From an uncultured Coriobacteriaceae bacterium (GTDB lineage Bacteria; Actinomycetota; Coriobacteriia; Coriobacteriales; QAMH01): a DNA stretch of 16,637 bases. Numbering within the stretch: the first letter of the stretch is position 1; every line of letters starts with the position of its first letter. Where the stretch lies: NCBI GenBank assembly GCA_900544245.1, contig UQUH01000040.1, forward strand, positions 1 through 16,637, read 5' to 3'. Of the stretch, positions 14,128 through 16,637 are shown piece by piece. Position numbers and translations under genes: made by a program. Under the pieces are notes generated by a model that was not told where the DNA came from, did no database searches, and worked only from the letters and a program-made list of their open reading frames with translations.

Positions 14128-15090
14128 ATGGCCGATACCATCACGCAAGAGCCCGTTTCGTTTCCGAGCACCGACGCCGAGACGACCATCCACGGCTATA
14201 TCTGGCGCGACGAGGGCTGTGCCAGTCCCCGCGGTATTATCCAGATCGCCCACGGCATGGCCGAGCATATCGAGCGCTATGACGACTTCGCGCGCTTTCT
14301 GGCCAGCAAGGGGTTCATCGTCGGAGGCTACGACCACCTCGCGCATGGCGAAAGCGTCTCGCAATCCACCTCATGGGGCGAGCTCGACCCCCGCAACGGA
14401 GCTAACCATCTCATAGAGGACGTCCATCGCATGCGCTCCTACATGCTGGCTCACACGCCTGCTGGCCTTCCCTACTTCGTCTTCGGGCACTCGATGGGAA
14501 GCTATATCATGCGCGACTACATCGCGCGCCAGGGCGACGGGCTTGCCGGCGCCATACTATGCGGCACGGGGTATGTCGCGCCTATCGTCTCGAAGGCCGG
14601 AAACATGCTATCCCGAGTCATTGCCGCCATCCGGGGAAAGGGCTACGAAAGCAAGCTGCTGGACTCCATGGCAGCGGGCGGTTTTAACAGGGTCATCGAC
14701 GACCCACGCACGGAAGCGGATTGGATTTCGGCAAACGAGGAAAACGTCGACCGTTACCTCGCCGACGAGAAATCCGGTTTCATGTTCCCCGCGGGCGGCT
14801 ATGCGACGCTCACGGCACTCACGCGCGAGGCATGCGATCCCAAAACCTTCCGGGCGATTCCGCAGAGTCTTCCCCTGCTCTTCATCGCAGGGGCCGAAGA
14901 TCCCGTCGGCTCGATGGGAAAAGGTGTCAGGAAAGTCGCCGCAATGGCACGCGAAGCTGGCATAAGGGACGTCGAGGTGCGCATCTACGAGGGAATGCGC
15001 CACGAAATACTGAACGAAAGGGATGCGCAGGCCGTCTACGACGACGTGCTCACCTGGCTTGACGGACATTTGAGCGGAGGTGCCCAATGA
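14128..15090 (+). CDS. Alpha/beta hydrolase, monoacylglycerol lipase-like
   Basis: This is a cytosolic serine hydrolase of 320 residues, of the Hydrolase_4 (serine aminopeptidase S33 / monoacylglycerol lipase) type. The oxyanion-region motif AHGMAEH (48-54) is present. The nucleophile is S122 in FGHSMGS, with likely acid D258 (AGAEDPVG) and base H292 (GMRHEILNE). A lid region lies at about 155-210. No signal peptide is seen. GGGAGG lies 6 nt before the ATG. Its stop overlaps the glpK start in ATGA. Coupling to glycerol kinase supports hydrolysis of monoacylglycerols or glycerol esters, with the freed glycerol then phosphorylated. The family also contains lysophospholipases, so substrate is inferred. 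Confidence 0.9.
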   Translation: MADTITQEPVSFPSTDAETTIHGYIWRDEGCASPRGIIQIAHGMAEHIERYDDFARFLASKGFIVGGYDHLAHGESVSQSTSWGELDPRNGANHLIEDVHRMRSYMLAHTPAGLPYFVFGHSMGSYIMRDYIARQGDGLAGAILCGTGYVAPIVSKAGNMLSRVIAAIRGKGYESKLLDSMAAGGFNRVIDDPRTEADWISANEENVDRYLADEKSGFMFPAGGYATLTALTREACDPKTFRAIPQSLPLLFIAGAEDPVGSMGKGVRKVAAMAREAGIRDVEVRIYEGMRHEILNERDAQAVYDDVLTWLDGHLSGGAQ

Positions 15091-16577
15091 GCGGCAGATA
15101 CGTCATCGCCCTTGACCAGGGGACGACATCGTCGCGCTCCGTCCTCATCGACCATGACGGACGGCTCGTCGATTCCGTTCAGCGCAAGTTCCCCCAGATA
15201 TATCCGCAACCGGGATGGGTCGAGCAAAACCCCCAGGAGATCATCTTCTCGCAGCTGGGTTCGCTCACCGACTTGCTCACCTCGCACGCCCTCACGGCAC
15301 GCGACATAGATAGCATCGGCATCACCAACCAACGCGAGACGACCATGCTGTGGGATCGCGAGACGGGTCGTCCCATTGCAAACGCCATCGTCTGGCAATG
15401 CCGGCGCACCGCGCCCATTATCGAGGAGCTCTGTTCGAGTCCGGAAGTCATCGAGAAGATCATCCGCACGACCGGTCTGCGGCCGGACGCGTACTTTTCG
15501 GCAAGCAAGATCAAGTGGCTGCTCGACAACACGGAAGACGCACGCGCCCTTGCTGATGAAGGTCGCCTGCTCTTCGGAACCGTCGACAGCTGGCTCATCT
15601 GGAACCTTACGGGCCGCAAGGTACATGCCACCGACGTCACCAACGCGAGCCGCACGATGCTGTTCGACATCCACGAGCTTCGCTGGGACCAGGAATTGCT
15701 CGACCTGTTCGACATTCCCGCGCAGATAATGCCCGAGGTTCGCCCGAGCGCGAGTTCCTTCGGCGTGACCGACTATCCGAACATTCCGGCGGGAATCCCC
15801 ATTTGCGGTGCTGCGGGCGACCAGCAATCCGCGCTCTTCGGGCAATGTTGCTTCGAGGCGGGACAGGCCAAGAATACCTACGGCACGGGCGGATTCATGC
15901 TCCTCCATACCGGAAACACCCCCGTCACGTCGAAAAACGGGCTTGTCACGACAATCGCGGCATCTGCTCCGGGTATGGAGCATGCCGAGTACGCACTCGA
16001 AGGAAGCGTCTTCATGGCCGGTGCCCTCGTGCAATGGCTCGTCGACGAGCTCGGCATCCTCCAGGTGCCGGCGGAATCCCAGCAGCTCGCCGAGAGCGTC
16101 CCGGACACGGGCGGCGTCTACATCGTCCCCGCCTTCACGGGTCTGGGTGCCCCCTATTGGAAGCCCGAGGCCCGCGGAGCCATCTACGGCCTTACCCGCG
16201 GAACGAATCGCACCCATATCGTACGTGCGGCTCTCGAGGCGATCGCCTACCAGATACATGACCTGGCGGGCGCCATGCAGGCCGACGCCGGACTCAAGAT
16301 CAGGCAGCTCAACGTCGATGGTGGCGCCTCGGAAAACGACTTTCTCATGCAATTCCAAAGCGACATACTGCAGACGCAAATCCAGCGCCCCGTGAACATC
16401 GAGTCCACGGCGCTAGGCGCGGCATATCTGGCAGGCCTCACGAGCGGCTTCTGGAACGGGGTCGACGAGCTACGTGCCTTACGCGCGACGGACAGCGTCT
16501 TTGCCCCGCAAATGAAGCCGGCATACGCCGAGGAGCTGCTCGCGGGTTGGCGCGAGGCCATAGGAAGGACGTGCTAG
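15087..16577 (+). CDS. glpK: Glycerol kinase
   Basis: GlpK phosphorylates glycerol to sn-glycerol 3-phosphate with ATP, trapping it in the cell. The product is full length at 496 residues, of the FGGY kinase fold. Visible are the N-terminal phosphate loop DQGTTSSRS (10-18), glycerol-binding R83/E84 in NQRETT, Y136, and D245 in GAAGDQQSALFGQC, followed by GTGGFMLLHTG (267-277). The region 220-240 has no histidine, where PTS-phosphorylated GlpK of many Firmicutes has its regulatory His, so HPr control is unlikely. It starts inside the stop of the hydrolase gene (ATGA) and is translationally coupled to it. No glycerol facilitator or glycerol-3-phosphate dehydrogenase gene is in the window. Confidence 0.98.
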   Translation: MSGRYVIALDQGTTSSRSVLIDHDGRLVDSVQRKFPQIYPQPGWVEQNPQEIIFSQLGSLTDLLTSHALTARDIDSIGITNQRETTMLWDRETGRPIANAIVWQCRRTAPIIEELCSSPEVIEKIIRTTGLRPDAYFSASKIKWLLDNTEDARALADEGRLLFGTVDSWLIWNLTGRKVHATDVTNASRTMLFDIHELRWDQELLDLFDIPAQIMPEVRPSASSFGVTDYPNIPAGIPICGAAGDQQSALFGQCCFEAGQAKNTYGTGGFMLLHTGNTPVTSKNGLVTTIAASAPGMEHAEYALEGSVFMAGALVQWLVDELGILQVPAESQQLAESVPDTGGVYIVPAFTGLGAPYWKPEARGAIYGLTRGTNRTHIVRAALEAIAYQIHDLAGAMQADAGLKIRQLNVDGGASENDFLMQFQSDILQTQIQRPVNIESTALGAAYLAGLTSGFWNGVDELRALRATDSVFAPQMKPAYAEELLAGWREAIGRTC

Positions 16578-16589
16578 GAACCAAGCGCC

Positions 16590-16614
16590 GGCCTATGGCA
16601 GCATGTCATAGGCC
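16590..16614. terminator. Possible stem-loop after glpK
   Basis: GGCCTATG (16590-16597) pairs with CATAGGCC (16607-16614) across a 9-nt loop, 12 bp after the glpK stop. No T-run follows on either strand within the visible bases, so terminator function is doubtful. The last 23 bases of the window show nothing else. Confidence 0.3.
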
Positions 16615-16637
16615 TCGCCGTCGACCGCTCGCTAATG

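Noticed and set aside
15036..16379. Minus-strand open frame of 447 codons
   Set aside because: It is antisense to glycerol kinase, which is complete and has all its motifs.
16576..16637. Possible end of a minus-strand gene (AVDGEAYDMLP before a stop)
   Set aside because: An in-frame stop lies 12 codons upstream within the window, so no open gene end is present; the phrase is probably chance within the hairpin.

Overview
The window looks like ordinary chromosome of a GC-rich Gram-positive bacterium. I infer an actinobacterium of the Coriobacteriia type. The basis is strong GC bias at third codon positions, purine-rich Shine-Dalgarno sites, a glycine riboswitch, an hpt-ftsH-folE-folP/folK cluster, and short palindromic dispersed repeats. 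No phage, IS transposase, CRISPR array, rRNA or tRNA gene is visible. The genus cannot be read from the sequence alone.

Layout. (1) Positions 1-43 hold part of a palindromic repeat. (2) Positions 54-4539, minus strand, are a tight operon read hpt, ftsH, folE, then a folP-folK fusion: purine salvage, membrane protease and folate synthesis. (3) Positions 4638-6345, minus strand, are a complete transcription unit: promoter, single-aptamer glycine riboswitch, sodium:alanine/glycine symporter and intrinsic terminator. (4) Positions 6386-6456 hold an exact inverted pair of 31-bp repeat units between two divergent promoters. (5) Positions 6536-11609, plus strand, carry a response regulator, a histidine kinase, a VTC-domain polymerase-like protein, a DUF4956 membrane protein and a beta-helical lipoprotein that probably binds carbohydrate. 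(6) Positions 11618-11646 are a bidirectional terminator. (7) Positions 11660-14080, minus strand, hold a polysaccharide-type flippase followed by tilS. (8) Positions 14128-16577, plus strand, hold a monoacylglycerol-lipase-like hydrolase whose stop overlaps the start of glycerol kinase.

The least understood part is the plus-strand block. A two-component system is followed by a promoter bearing two TTCAAT boxes spaced 11 bp apart. That promoter drives three genes whose products would sit in the cytoplasm or at the membrane face (VTC), in the membrane (DUF4956) and outside it (lipoprotein). This suggests a regulated phosphate-polymer or cell-surface system of unknown function. The VTC gene is abnormal. 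It carries a 72-bp in-frame insertion flanked by a 5-bp repeat and a second in-frame palindrome-bearing segment. It also has one apparent extra C in a C6 run, which moves the conserved FSKYG end into another frame. The displaced frame ends on the start codon of the next gene, a coupling now lost.

Other points are the position of tilS about 7 kb from hpt, the divergent overlapping -10 boxes and probable leaderless mRNA of the flippase, and the coupling of a lipase to glycerol kinase.
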